Origin: Enterosoma sp964427595
GTDB taxonomy: Bacteria > Bacillota_I > Bacilli_A > RFN20 > CAG-288
NCBI GenBank assembly: GCA_964427595.1
Contig: CAYRUQ010000001.1
Coordinates: 36,913 to 100,912 of the forward strand
Direction of reading: 5' to 3'
Length of the DNA stretch: 64,000 nt
Below are positions 44,331 to 54,800 of this stretch, piece by piece (the first letter of the stretch is position 1; every line of letters starts with the position of its first letter). A model generated the notes under the pieces. That model saw only the letters and a program-made list of their open reading frames with translations. It ran no database searches and was not told where the DNA came from. Position numbers and translations under genes: made by a program.

Positions 44331-45566
44331 ATGGGTACTGTAAAATATATTTTTAAATCGTTATATAGCAACAAAACGATTGTCCAAGAGAGACATAAGC
44401 CTTGGTATATCGCTGTTATCTTCTTTATTGTCGGTTGTGTTTTGACTTGGATTCCTGTTATTTACTCGGGTTATACAACTGATAACTCTAGCTTCTTTAC
44501 TGGTACTAGCAGTCAAGAAGTTGATAGAGGACTTCAATATTTACTTGAACAAGATTATTTCCAAAACGGAATCATTATCAACCAATATAGCGATGGTGAG
44601 TTTTATTTAAATTTCGATGGTTTAGATAATGAAGAATACAGCAGAGAAGATGAGTGGAATAACGAATTCGATGGAGTTGATGAGACTGAAGCTCCTTTAG
44701 CTATAAACGAATTTACTGATTCCGATAGTAGTTTTCTCCACTCTTCTTATGATGCTACCAATAAGACAATTAACTATTACTTTGATGCCGTCGCTGTTGA
44801 TACTACCGATTTCATCACTGATGTTGAGAGTGACGATGATGAAGAAATTGATGATAGAAGTGTCATTCTTGAAGTTTATTTCTTACCTGATGTTTTAGTC
44901 CAAGATGATTTAGATGGAGATACTTGGTCTCAATTTTTAAATAACTTCATCAGCGGTGTGGTTTTAGGAACTAATTCTTCTGGTACAGTCACTAGAAAAT
45001 CATGTTCATATATCATCTTCACTCCCGATGTTGTCTCTATAGCTATCGCTCCTATTAATAGTGATGTTGGAGATTCTTATAGTTCATCTTCAACTGGTTA
45101 TGTCGATGATGGACTTGTCGCTATCGGCGCCACTGAGTACACCACATTGTATTCGGCATTAACTGATCTTATCGATGGTAGTGATATCACTAGTGTATTT
45201 GATGCTTTTGCATCTTTCTTCCATAACGCTGTTCAAATCACCAATATCTTCTCCACATGGATGAACGTCGCTGTTCTTTGTGGAGTTGTTGCTGGTCTTG
45301 AACTCATATCCTCCCTCTTCTTGTTCTTCATGCACAGAAGAAGAGTATCTGCTTTCAAAGAGACCAACTTCATCGTTTCTTTAAAGGAAGGTATGACATT
45401 AGGCTTCACACCTTGTTTATTAGGAATGATTTTTGGTTTCTTAGGATTTACTTACAACTTGATGCTGATCATCGCTGGCATCTTACTTAGAACAGTTTGG
45501 ATGAATAATAAGATTTGTCCGCCTGCTTCACAAGACGACAAACCTTTATATAAAGCCAGATCATAA
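44331..45566 (+). CDS. Membrane protein with large extracytoplasmic domain, possibly DUF1189-like
   Basis: A 411-residue protein. The opening TVKYIFKSLYSNKTIVQERH followed by a helix (AVIFFIVGCVLTWIPVIYSG) recalls DUF1189 proteins, but the assignment is weak. An acidic extracytoplasmic domain of about 230 residues follows, then three helices near the C-terminus (about 300-325, 345-365 and 368-390). The ATG at 44331 is preferred to a GTG at 44322 because AGAAGGTGG lies just upstream. It is 32 bases before the ABC transporter gene and likely co-transcribed with it. Confidence 0.65.
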   Translation: MGTVKYIFKSLYSNKTIVQERHKPWYIAVIFFIVGCVLTWIPVIYSGYTTDNSSFFTGTSSQEVDRGLQYLLEQDYFQNGIIINQYSDGEFYLNFDGLDNEEYSREDEWNNEFDGVDETEAPLAINEFTDSDSSFLHSSYDATNKTINYYFDAVAVDTTDFITDVESDDDEEIDDRSVILEVYFLPDVLVQDDLDGDTWSQFLNNFISGVVLGTNSSGTVTRKSCSYIIFTPDVVSIAIAPINSDVGDSYSSSSTGYVDDGLVAIGATEYTTLYSALTDLIDGSDITSVFDAFASFFHNAVQITNIFSTWMNVAVLCGVVAGLELISSLFLFFMHRRRVSAFKETNFIVSLKEGMTLGFTPCLLGMIFGFLGFTYNLMLIIAGILLRTVWMNNKICPPASQDDKPLYKARS

Positions 45567-45598
45567 AAAAGAGCAAAAGAGAGCAGGAGGAATAAACA

Positions 45599-48500
45599 TT
45601 GTTAATAATCAATAATTTAGTCAAGGATTATCTAATCAAAGACAATCAACCAGTACATGCTTTAAGAAATGTCTCATTAGAATTTCCTGACACAGGTTTT
45701 GTTAGTATTTTAGGGCCTTCAGGATGTGGAAAAACCACTTTGTTAAATATCATAGGTGGCTTAGATAAATACACTTCTGGAGATATCATCATCAACGGGC
45801 AATCGACGAAGAATTACACAGATCAAGATTGGGATAATTACCGAAATAAAGAAGTAGGTATCGTCTTTCAAAGCTATAATTTGATCCTTCATTTAACAGT
45901 CAAAGGGAATGTTGAGTTAGCGATGACTCTCTCTGGTATCAAAGCTAGTGAGAGAAGTGAAAAAGCAAAGGAAGCTTTGATTTTAGTCGGGCTTGAAGAA
46001 CAGATGAACAAGAAGCCTAATCAGCTTTCTGGTGGTCAAATGCAAAGAGTTGCGATGGCTAGAGCTTTAGTTAATAAACCTTCCATCATCTTAGCTGATG
46101 AGCCGACTGGGGCTCTTGACTCAGTCACTTCTGTTCAAGTCATGGATATCTTAAAAGATATCTCTAAGACTAAATTGGTCATCATCGTCACTCATAATGA
46201 AGCTTTGGCTGATCAATATTCAGATAGAATCATCAGACTTTCTGATGGTGAGGTAGTCTCTGATTCCAAGATGGATTTAGAGAAAGAAAAAGAACAGGTT
46301 GCCGAAGATATTCTCAAGCTTGAAGGGGAGAAGATTGAAGATAATAAAGTCCAGATTCAGAAACCGACTTTAAAAGAAAGAATCAAAAACTTCTTCTCTA
46401 GAAAAAAGAAGAAAACTTCGATGTCTTATATGACGGCTTTAGGAATATCAGGAAGGAACCTTCTCACTAAGAAAGGAAAGACGATCATCACCGCTATCGC
46501 CGCTTCCTTCGGCATCATCGGTATCGGTCTAGTTTTAGCTTTATCAAACGGATTCACGGATTATGTGAATCGCATGGAAGTAGAGGCTCTCTCTATGTTC
46601 CCGATGACGATTGAAAAATACGGATATAACCTTGTTGATACTAGTGGTAGCGATTATGAGGACTATCCTGAAGATGATGTCATTCATGCCGTCGAATCTA
46701 GTTATTCAAGTTCTTCAAGTGTCCACACTAATAACATCACGAGTGATTTCATCGAATATTTATCTAAGATCAATGATGAAGAAACTCTTGCAGATATCAG
46801 GTATGGATACTCAGTAGGGATGAATGTCATCTCTCGTTATAACTCTTCATCCGATGGCTATGTTTATTCATCACTTACTACTTCATCACAATCGTTTGTT
46901 CAATCTTTAGCTTCATCTATCTTAGGAAGTTCATCAAGTTGGTCTGAACTACCTGCTTCATCTAGTGTCATTCTCAATCAATATGATGTTTTAGCAGGTG
47001 ATTATCCAGATGAAGAAGAGAACTTAGAGACTGATGAAGATGGAAATCCTGATCAAGACACCTTTGATCTCGTTTTAGTCGTCGATTCTAATAACACCAT
47101 CTCTACTTCTACTCTTGAAGCTTTAGGACTTGATCCGACTGAGAAAGACTACACTTTTGATGATTTATTAGGTTTAACTTTCAAATATGTGCCTTCAGAA
47201 GAGTATTACGGAGATCCTCTCCCTAAATCTGAATATGATGAAAACGGAGAAGCTACTGCAGTCACTACTACTGGTTTCTTCTTTAAAGATTCGGTCACTA
47301 TCAATGAGATAACAGAAGTCTTTACCAGCATGTCTACTGATGCGGATTTTGATATCACTGAGTTATTTAGTCTTTTTGATTTACCCGATACTGACGCTTT
47401 AATTGATGCATTGCAAGACGCTGATGTCCTACAGGCTTTATCACCCGTACTTAATAGTGAATACCTTAATTTGACTACTTTACTTTCCATCACCTCTAAT
47501 ATTCAAAGTGGAAGCGGCATCACTCTTGATGATTTAGCAGACTTATTTAAGCCGATTTTAGACGATAGTGAAAAACAAGAAACTTTCGCTGTTGCTGTTA
47601 AAGATGCTCTTGATATCTTGATGAATAAAGAAGAATTCTCATCTTATTTCACAAGGCAGCTTTATTACTATGAATCACCAGCTAATAGTCAATCTAAGCT
47701 CTCTTCTTTATATAACTCTGATGAGACTAGAACGCTGAAAATCTCTTGTATTTTAAGGGAGAAAGAAGATACCTCTCTTGGTATTCTTTCCACTGGTGTT
47801 TATTATCCGAAGACGCTAACTTATCAAGCTTTCTTTGATAACTCTCAGTCTTCTATCGCTCAAGAGTTTAAAAATCACATCCTTTTTGAGAATTCATCTT
47901 TGACTGAAGATATCTCAAACATTTTCTCATCCTTGATCGGTTCTCTCTCTTCTTCAGATGATCAAGATGATTTAACTTCTAGCACTTTAACGGATATCAT
48001 TTCTAACTTTTCTTTATCCACTTATAACATCATCGGAGATGCTAATTCTTTATCGACTTCCGGTTCTTCTTACTCTGATTACATGGATATCAGACTGGAG
48101 TTAGGAAGTGATTTTGATGCCGAATCTATCGTCGCTTCTGGAAGTTATGTGGATTTCTTAGATCCTCTTTTATATGTTGACTTCATCACAACCATCACGA
48201 TTTATCCATCTAGTTATGAAGCTAAACAACAAATCATCGACTATATAGCAGCTTATAACGCTGATAAAGATTCATCAAATCAGATTCTCTACACCGATGT
48301 TGGTCAAACGGCTACAGATCTCGTGGGAGAGATCGTTTCAGTCATCTCGGGTGTATTAGTCGCTTTTGCCTCTATCTCACTGGTCGTTTCATCAGTGATG
48401 ATTGCCATCTTAATTTATTCATCAGTTGTTGAAAGAACTAAAGAGATAGGTATTCTTCGTTCAATCGGAGCTAGAAAGAAAGATGTCAGCCGTCTATTCA

Positions 48501-48754
48501 AAGCGGAAGCGGTCATAATCGGACTTCTTTCAGGTTTAATTGGAGTCGGATTTACCTATTTAATTTCACTACCGATTTCCGCCATCTTAAATGTGATGTT
48601 CCCGAGTGTGTCACTAGGACAAATATGTTTTTTAAACCCCGTTCATGGTGTTATACTTATTGTAATTTCTGCTGTTTTGACATATATAGCTTCTTTGATA
48701 CCAAGTCGTATTGCGGCAAGAAAAGATCCGGTCACTTGTTTGAGAACAGAATGA
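45599..48754 (+). CDS. MacB-like ABC transporter, ATPase and FtsX-type permease fused
   Basis: A 1051-residue type VII (MacB/FtsX-like) transporter subunit. The ATPase domain (about 1-225) has GPSGCGKT, FQSYNLILHLTV, LSGGQMQRVAMARA, LADEPTGALDS and VTHNEALAD. A charged linker leads to helix 1 (ITAIAASFGIIGIGLVLAL, about 300). An unusually long extracytoplasmic domain (about 320-900) is rich in Ser and Asp. The FtsX core has three helices, with VVERTKEIGILRSIGARKKD between the first two. It starts with TTG at 45599, fixed by GCAGGAGG 8 bases upstream. Such proteins use ATP to move lipopeptides, peptides or lipoproteins, or to signal; no substrate is evident. Confidence 0.9.
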   Translation: MLIINNLVKDYLIKDNQPVHALRNVSLEFPDTGFVSILGPSGCGKTTLLNIIGGLDKYTSGDIIINGQSTKNYTDQDWDNYRNKEVGIVFQSYNLILHLTVKGNVELAMTLSGIKASERSEKAKEALILVGLEEQMNKKPNQLSGGQMQRVAMARALVNKPSIILADEPTGALDSVTSVQVMDILKDISKTKLVIIVTHNEALADQYSDRIIRLSDGEVVSDSKMDLEKEKEQVAEDILKLEGEKIEDNKVQIQKPTLKERIKNFFSRKKKKTSMSYMTALGISGRNLLTKKGKTIITAIAASFGIIGIGLVLALSNGFTDYVNRMEVEALSMFPMTIEKYGYNLVDTSGSDYEDYPEDDVIHAVESSYSSSSSVHTNNITSDFIEYLSKINDEETLADIRYGYSVGMNVISRYNSSSDGYVYSSLTTSSQSFVQSLASSILGSSSSWSELPASSSVILNQYDVLAGDYPDEEENLETDEDGNPDQDTFDLVLVVDSNNTISTSTLEALGLDPTEKDYTFDDLLGLTFKYVPSEEYYGDPLPKSEYDENGEATAVTTTGFFFKDSVTINEITEVFTSMSTDADFDITELFSLFDLPDTDALIDALQDADVLQALSPVLNSEYLNLTTLLSITSNIQSGSGITLDDLADLFKPILDDSEKQETFAVAVKDALDILMNKEEFSSYFTRQLYYYESPANSQSKLSSLYNSDETRTLKISCILREKEDTSLGILSTGVYYPKTLTYQAFFDNSQSSIAQEFKNHILFENSSLTEDISNIFSSLIGSLSSSDDQDDLTSSTLTDIISNFSLSTYNIIGDANSLSTSGSSYSDYMDIRLELGSDFDAESIVASGSYVDFLDPLLYVDFITTITIYPSSYEAKQQIIDYIAAYNADKDSSNQILYTDVGQTATDLVGEIVSVISGVLVAFASISLVVSSVMIAILIYSSVVERTKEIGILRSIGARKKDVSRLFKAEAVIIGLLSGLIGVGFTYLISLPISAILNVMFPSVSLGQICFLNPVHGVILIVISAVLTYIASLIPSRIAARKDPVTCLRTE

Positions 48755-48761
48755 GAGAAAT

Positions 48762-50396
48762 ATGGGAAAAGAATTTTTAGGCAAGCTCAAAGAATCTACA
48801 ATATCGATTCTCCCGATAATCATCTTGGTTGTCGTCCTTAATTTTGCTGTCAGTGATTTAAGCCTAGATGCAGCTAATGGTTTTACCAATAATGCTGGTC
48901 CGGTCTTTGTCAGTTACATAATCTCAATCGTACCTTTGATTTTAGGTATGTCCCTCTTTAATATGGGTGCTGAGAAATCGATGGGCAAAATCGGTGAGAT
49001 CGTCGGTTCATCACTGACGAAAAAGAAATCTTTAATTCTTCTTGCTGTGATTGCTTTCTTATTAGGAACTTTGATCACAATCGCTGAACCCGACTTAACT
49101 GTTCTCTCTCTTCGTTTAATGCCATCAGGGCCTAACTGGTCACTAGTTGTCATCGCTAGTGTCGGAGTCGGTGCTATGTTAGTCGTGGCCGTCATCAGAG
49201 TCATCTTACAAAAGTCTTTGAAAATCTGGCTTATCATCGCTTATTGCTTAGTCTTCTGCCTCGGTTGTATGGCTAACCCTGACTTCTTACCCGTCGTCTT
49301 TGATTCTGGTGGTGCCACCACTTCAGCTGTCTCTTCGCCGTTCATCTTAGCCTTTGGTATTGGTATCTCCAGTGTCAGAGGTGGTAAGAACTCTGAGGAT
49401 GACTCCTTTGGCTATGCTGGTCTTTGTTCACTTGGTCCTCTCATCTCCGTCATGTTGATGGCTATCTTCTTAGGAAATAGTTCCTCATCGATGGATACGA
49501 TCTTAGGTCAGATACCTGATCAAGTTGATGAGATACTTTCTACAATCACTGGATTTAATCAACTTCCTGGATTTTATCTAGAACAATTCTTAAGTGCATT
49601 AGAAGAAGTTGCTATCTCCATGTGCCCTGTTGTCATCTTCTTCTTGATTTATGATATTTGGCTTAAAGTGCCTGCCAAATCTCTTTATTCAATCTTCGTC
49701 GGTATCGTTTATACCTATGCTGGCTTAGTCTTATTCTTGATGGGGGCCAATTGTGGGTTCATCCCAGTCGCCGCTACTTTAGGACAAGCTTTTGCCGGTA
49801 TGAATTTATGGGTGTTCATCATCTTCGGATTCATCGTCGGTAATTTGATTATTCTAGCGGAACCAGCTGTCCATGTTCTAGCTGATCAAGTTGCTGAAGT
49901 CACTAGCGGTGTCATCAGAAAATGGCACGTCTTCTTAGCTCTTTGTATCGGTTCTGGTGCTGCTGTCATCTTAAATATCATCCGTGTCTATTTCGATATA
50001 CCGATAATTATGATGGTCGGTACTGCATATATCATCATCTTCATCTTGTGTTTCTTAGTCCCCGATATTTATGTAGCGGTTGCTTTTGACTCTTCTGGTG
50101 TCACGACTGGAACTCTCTCTTCCTGTTTCTTGCTCCCGATGTTCATCGGTTATGCTTCTACCATGTATCAGAACTCAGAGGATTATTCTTCAGCCATTCT
50201 CACCAATGGTTTTGGTATCATCGGTATGATCTCCACGATACCTATCATCGCCATAGAAACTTTAGGTTTAATCAGCGTGTTCATGGTCAAGTCCAACTAC
50301 AAGAAAGCTCTTGCGAGCGTCAAGGAAATCGATGATAGTCAAGTCATTCATCTCCCTGTCTTAACACAAGAGGAGGGAACACCTAATGAAGCTTAA
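48762..50396 (+). CDS. DUF1538 family integral membrane protein (putative transporter)
   Basis: A 544-residue polytopic membrane protein built from two homologous halves. Each half has a conserved IAEPD/ILAEPA motif (TLITIAEPDLTVLSL and NLIILAEPAVHVLAD) and an FDSGGATT/FDSSGVTT motif (VVFDSGGATTSAVSSPF and AFDSSGVTTGTLSSCF), which I associate with DUF1538. The inverted-repeat look and the Gly/Ser/Thr-rich re-entrant-like motifs suggest a transporter; no substrate is known. It begins 7 bases after the ABC gene and its last bases overlap the start of the first P-II-like gene. Confidence 0.85.
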   Translation: MGKEFLGKLKESTISILPIIILVVVLNFAVSDLSLDAANGFTNNAGPVFVSYIISIVPLILGMSLFNMGAEKSMGKIGEIVGSSLTKKKSLILLAVIAFLLGTLITIAEPDLTVLSLRLMPSGPNWSLVVIASVGVGAMLVVAVIRVILQKSLKIWLIIAYCLVFCLGCMANPDFLPVVFDSGGATTSAVSSPFILAFGIGISSVRGGKNSEDDSFGYAGLCSLGPLISVMLMAIFLGNSSSSMDTILGQIPDQVDEILSTITGFNQLPGFYLEQFLSALEEVAISMCPVVIFFLIYDIWLKVPAKSLYSIFVGIVYTYAGLVLFLMGANCGFIPVAATLGQAFAGMNLWVFIIFGFIVGNLIILAEPAVHVLADQVAEVTSGVIRKWHVFLALCIGSGAAVILNIIRVYFDIPIIMMVGTAYIIIFILCFLVPDIYVAVAFDSSGVTTGTLSSCFLLPMFIGYASTMYQNSEDYSSAILTNGFGIIGMISTIPIIAIETLGLISVFMVKSNYKKALASVKEIDDSQVIHLPVLTQEEGTPNEA

Positions 50397-50817
50397 AAAA
50401 AGTAGTAAAAAATCAAATACTCAAGCTAAACCTCTAGTTCCTTTTGAACAACGAGAGAGTGTTCACTCCCTCTCCTTCTTCTTTACGATCATCAACCGTC
50501 ACCAAGCTGGTTACTTCGTAAAGAGTTATTATGAGGTCGGAGCTTCTCTTTCGATGATCATGTACGCCTACTCGATGCCTCCGGTTGAGATACTTAAGAT
50601 GATCGGTACTGATGCTACTAAAAAAGACATCATCATGACTGTCACTAGAACTGATTATGTTCCTAAGCTTATTGAGATAGCTAAAGAGAGATTCAGAATC
50701 TCCAAAGCAGCTAAAGGTATCGCCTTTGCTGTTCCAGTGGACGCTGTCTCAGGTATCGCTGTTTATAAATTCCTTTCTGACCATAACAAGGAGGCTAGAA
50801 TCAATGGACAACAATGA
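50386..50817 (+). CDS. P-II-like signalling protein, first copy
   Basis: A 143-residue protein with a basic N-tail and a ferredoxin-like P-II fold: FFFTIINRHQAGYFVKSYYE, then VTRTDYVPKLIEIAKERF, and the nucleotide-site-like KAAKGIAFAVPVDAVSGI. P-II proteins are trimers that bind adenine nucleotides and block or open membrane transporters. The T-loop equivalent (about 55-85) has no GlnB-type uridylylated Tyr motif. It overlaps DUF1538 by 11 bases and the second copy by 14 bases, so the three are translated together. Confidence 0.78.
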   Translation: MKLKKSSKKSNTQAKPLVPFEQRESVHSLSFFFTIINRHQAGYFVKSYYEVGASLSMIMYAYSMPPVEILKMIGTDATKKDIIMTVTRTDYVPKLIEIAKERFRISKAAKGIAFAVPVDAVSGIAVYKFLSDHNKEARINGQQ

Positions 50818-51205
50818 TAAAAATTATTCACTTTTAATCATCATCACTAATAAAGGTTCCACCGATCTAGTCATGAATGCGGCTAGAAAAGCGGGATCTA
50901 CTGGTGGTACTATCGCTGGTGCTAGAGGAACTGGTAATCCTGATGTCGCTAAGTTTTATGGCATCGCTATTCAACCTGAGAAAGAGATGGTCTTCATCGT
51001 TGTCGACACTTCTATCAAAGAAAAGGTCATGCAAACTATTTATGATGAAGCTGGCATAGGTACTCCTGGACAAGGTATCATTTTCTCTCTTCCTATCTCA
51101 GCTGCTGTCGGATTTGATCCTCTTCCCAAGCTTACAGAAGAAGGTGAAGACGCTTCTGAAGAAGCAACAGAGGAAGAAGCTCAAACAGAAGCGAGTCAAA
51201 ACTAA
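50804..51205 (+). CDS. P-II-like signalling protein, second copy
   Basis: A 133-residue P-II family protein: YSLLIIITNKGSTDLVMNAA, AGSTGGTIAGARGTG (glycine-rich T-loop region), EKEMVFIVVDTSIKEKVMQT, and the conserved GTPGQGIIFSLPISAAVGF, ending in an acidic tail. The start at 50804 is set by AAGGAGG (50789-50795); the longer frame back to 50726 is inside the first copy. It is closer to classical P-II than its neighbour. Two different P-II-like proteins next to one membrane protein suggest a hetero-oligomeric sensor. Confidence 0.85.
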   Translation: MDNNDKNYSLLIIITNKGSTDLVMNAARKAGSTGGTIAGARGTGNPDVAKFYGIAIQPEKEMVFIVVDTSIKEKVMQTIYDEAGIGTPGQGIIFSLPISAAVGFDPLPKLTEEGEDASEEATEEEAQTEASQN

Positions 51206-51212
51206 TATGATC

Positions 51213-51241
51213 AGGCTATTTCAAGCGAGATAGCCTTTTTT
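51213..51241 (+). terminator. Terminator of the DUF1538/P-II operon
   Basis: AGGCTAT (51213-51219) pairs with ATAGCCT (51230-51236) around a 10-base loop, followed by TTTTTT. Confidence 0.9.
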
Positions 51242-51296
51242 GATTGATCAAAGAAAATTAGAATATTTAAGATTCCTTTGTTATAAAGATAAAGCA

Positions 51297-51857
51297 ATGA
51301 AGAAAAGTGTTTTGTTTCTTTCTTTATCACTTGTAGCTCTCACTAGCTGTTTTGGTGATTACAACAACAGCTATGTCATTTATTTTGGAAATCAATATAT
51401 CTCAGTCGATAGCTTTGATTATTCATCTATCGATATGAAAGAGACTCAAAATAACTACGATGAAAGTGTTGAAAGTGAGTTGTACGCAAATATTTATCTT
51501 CTTTATGAAGATAGTGAAGTTGAGGAATTAAAAAGCGAGGCCGGATATATTGATAACGGAGAAGAGATCAGCATTCCTGATGAGAAATTCTTGATTTACT
51601 TCTTTGTTCAAATCCCGGCTTCTTATTCAGTTGTAAGAAGAGAGAACATCCAGTATGTAGATACTACTGATACTGAGGTTTTAGTCACTGATAACTTCTA
51701 TCAATTAGCTTCAAGAAGAGATCTCTTCTATTGTTTTGTCGACTTAGAAGAAGCTGAAGAAGCTGATGAATCTGTATTTAGTTTTTATTACTATGTCTCT
51801 GATATTTATGAAAACACGATGATTGAAGCTAATATCAGAGTCATCCTTTCTCTTTAA
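51297..51857 (+). CDS. Small hypothetical lipoprotein
   Basis: A 186-residue protein with a lipoprotein signal peptide (MKKSVLFLSLSLVALTSC, Cys at 18). The mature part is acidic and Tyr-rich, with no recognised domain. The start at 51297 is the one that gives a proper signal peptide; the frame runs back to 51240. TATAAA at 51282-51287 lies 9 bases before the ATG and there is no ribosome binding site, so the message may be leaderless. Its stop codon overlaps that of mfd on the other strand in the tetranucleotide TTAA. Confidence 0.75.
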   Translation: MKKSVLFLSLSLVALTSCFGDYNNSYVIYFGNQYISVDSFDYSSIDMKETQNNYDESVESELYANIYLLYEDSEVEELKSEAGYIDNGEEISIPDEKFLIYFFVQIPASYSVVRRENIQYVDTTDTEVLVTDNFYQLASRRDLFYCFVDLEEAEEADESVFSFYYYVSDIYENTMIEANIRVILSL

Positions 51858-54800
51858 GAAAGAGAATTTAATTGTTTGACTAGGAACAATAAATCAGTCA
51901 GATAATCACTCGTTTTAGTTAAGATGAATTCGAATCGATTCTGAGATATTTTGACACGCAATTTAACTTTCAAATCAGATAGTTTTTCTTCTAATTCTTT
52001 GTACAGATAAGGTGTTGATGAGAATTCTTTTGACATCGTTATCGTATAGACGCCAAGTCCTTCTATAAAAGAATCAAAGATAGATGTATTGAGATAAACT
52101 TCAATGTCTCGTTTGATTAGTAAATTGGATACTTCTTCAGGATAAGGACCATAAACATCCTTTAATTTATTTGCAAAGTTTGAAATTTCTTGTTCAGTTT
52201 TACAATCAGATAGTTCTCTATACATAGTGATTCTATCTGATTCGCTTCCATACTCAACTGGTATATGGGCATCTAATGAGAAAGAAAGTTCAAATCGATA
52301 AGCTTTTTCTTTGTCAGCAAGTGCACTATCAATCGTCTTTTTCTCTTTCATTACTTCATCTAACAGTTCTGAATAAGCATCATAACCGAGAGTATCGACG
52401 AAGCCGGCTTGTTCTGAACCTAAGATATCACCAGCTCCTCTGATGTTTAAATCTTGCATCGCTATCTTATAGCCACTTCCAAGTTCAGTGAAATCTTTAA
52501 GAGCTTTTAATCTCTTTTTAGCTTCATCAGTCAGTCTTCCTTCGTTCTTGAAGAAGAAGTATGCATAAGCTAGTCTATCGCTTCTTCCGACTCTTCCTTT
52601 TATCTGATAAAGCTGAGAGAGACCGAAGTGATCAGCTTCTTCGACGATGATCGTGTTGACATTTGGAATATCAAGGCCGGATTCGATGATAGAAGTGCAG
52701 ACTAAAATATCGATTCTAGCCATGTAAAATTCACTCATCGTCACCTCGATATCATCTTCGCTCATCCTAGCGTGGACAACTCCGATTCTACCTTTAGGAA
52801 ATTTCTTTTTAAGTCTCTCAGCTAGTGTATTAAGAGATGTGATTCTGTTTAAGAGATAGTAGACTTGGCCTTTTCTATCTAGTTCTTTTTCGATGACTTC
52901 ATCAATCAAATCTTTATCCATCCTAGCTACATAAGTTTTAACTGGAAGTCTATTAATCGGCGGTTCTTCAAGTAAAGTTAGAGAACGGACACTCAAAAGA
53001 GACATCTGCATCGTCCTCGGTATAGGAGTGGCTGTCAAAGTTAAACAATCGATGTTCTTACTTTTTTCTTTGATCTTCTCTTTATGAGCGACTCCAAATT
53101 TCTGTTCCTCGTCTATGACAAGAAGACCGAGGTCTTTAAATATGATCTCGTCTGATAAAAGTCGATGAGTTCCTATCACTAAATCAACTTTTCCTTCTTT
53201 GACTAATTTGATATTAGCTTCTTGTTCTTTCTTAGGGACGAATCTTGAAAAGGAGACGATCTTAAGACCGAAAGGTTCTAATCTTTCTTTAGCGACTTTT
53301 AAATGTTGTTGAGCAAGGATGGTTGTCGGACAGAGAAAAGCAGTCTGTTTACCAGCTAAAGCTGCCTTAAAAGCAGCATACAAGGCGATTTCTGTCTTTC
53401 CAAAACCGACATCACCAGCGATGAGTCGATCCATCGGATGCGAAGATTCCATATCTTCTTTAACATCATTGATGGCTTGCTTTTGAGAGGAAGTGTACTG
53501 ATAAGGGAAAGAATCTAAATACTCTTTCTCAAGCTCTAGGAAAGACGGGAAAGAATAACCAGGGGTATTTTTTCTCTCCGCATAGATAGAAAGAAGTTGA
53601 TCTGCTAGATAAGAGATCTTAGATCTGATTCTCGATTTCTTTCTTGACCAAGTAGAACCACCGATCTTATCTAAAGAAGGAGAATAACCTTCTCTAGATG
53701 AATATTTTCTTATCAGTCTGTATTGAGATAAAGGAAGGTAGAAAACAGCATCTTCCGCATATTGAATCTTGAGATACTCAAGTCCATCCATCGTCGTGAC
53801 ACCGAGGTATTTACCGACACCATGCACTTCGTGAACGACATAGTCACCTTCTTTCAAATCTTCGTATCTGCGGATGATCTTCGCTTCTTTATAGCGAGTT
53901 AAGAATCTCGATCTTGTATTATTGACACCATAGATTTCTTTAGCTGATAAATAGACGTGTTTATGTTCACTGACTTCAAAACCCTGGAAGATGTTTCCTT
54001 CTAAAAACATCAGCTTAGAATGTTTTGGATAATTAGTGAATTCAATACTTTTATCAGTGAGATAGTTTTGACAATTAGTCAAATTAGGTTCAGGAAGAAT
54101 GACTCTGATCTTGTAATTCTCTGATAAATATTTGTTGAACAATTTATCAGATTCAGCATAAGAGATAGCTCGGTAAGAATTGCTTCTAACACCAAAGCTA
54201 TTTTCGGTATTAACAGCGTTTATAAAATCGTTTAATTCCGGTTTGTTTGAACAATAAACTCTTTCACCAAGTAAAGAATTGTTAGTTTTGATTACTTTAG
54301 AAAAATAAGCTTTTTCTTTATCTTTAATAGCTTTATATTCAGAATCTATGCTCTCTTTGTTATAAACGATTATTTGATAGTCTTGAAGATAATTTAAAAG
54401 TGTCTCTTCTCTTTTCATGAAGAAAGGATAAAAACGCTGATTGATATCATCAAGATAAAGACTTCCTGCTCTTTCGAGTAACAGAGATACTCTCTCTTCA
54501 AGACCATCGAAGGTGTTTCTATCTTTGATATTAGTCGTATTTAAAGCCTTTAATATTTCATCTTTTCCAAATTCATATTCTGTTCTTGAGAAAAGAGTCA
54601 TTGAGAAAGGGTGTAAAACTATCTCTTTGATATGTTTATAAGAAAGCTCTTCTCTTACTTTAAAAAGACGAAGATCATCAATTTCGTCTCCGAAAAACTC
54701 AACTCTGATCGGATCCTCATAAGAAGGATCATAGACATCTAATATCTCTCCTCTGACAGCAAATTGACCAGGAGTTGAGATTCTATCAGTTGCTACATAA

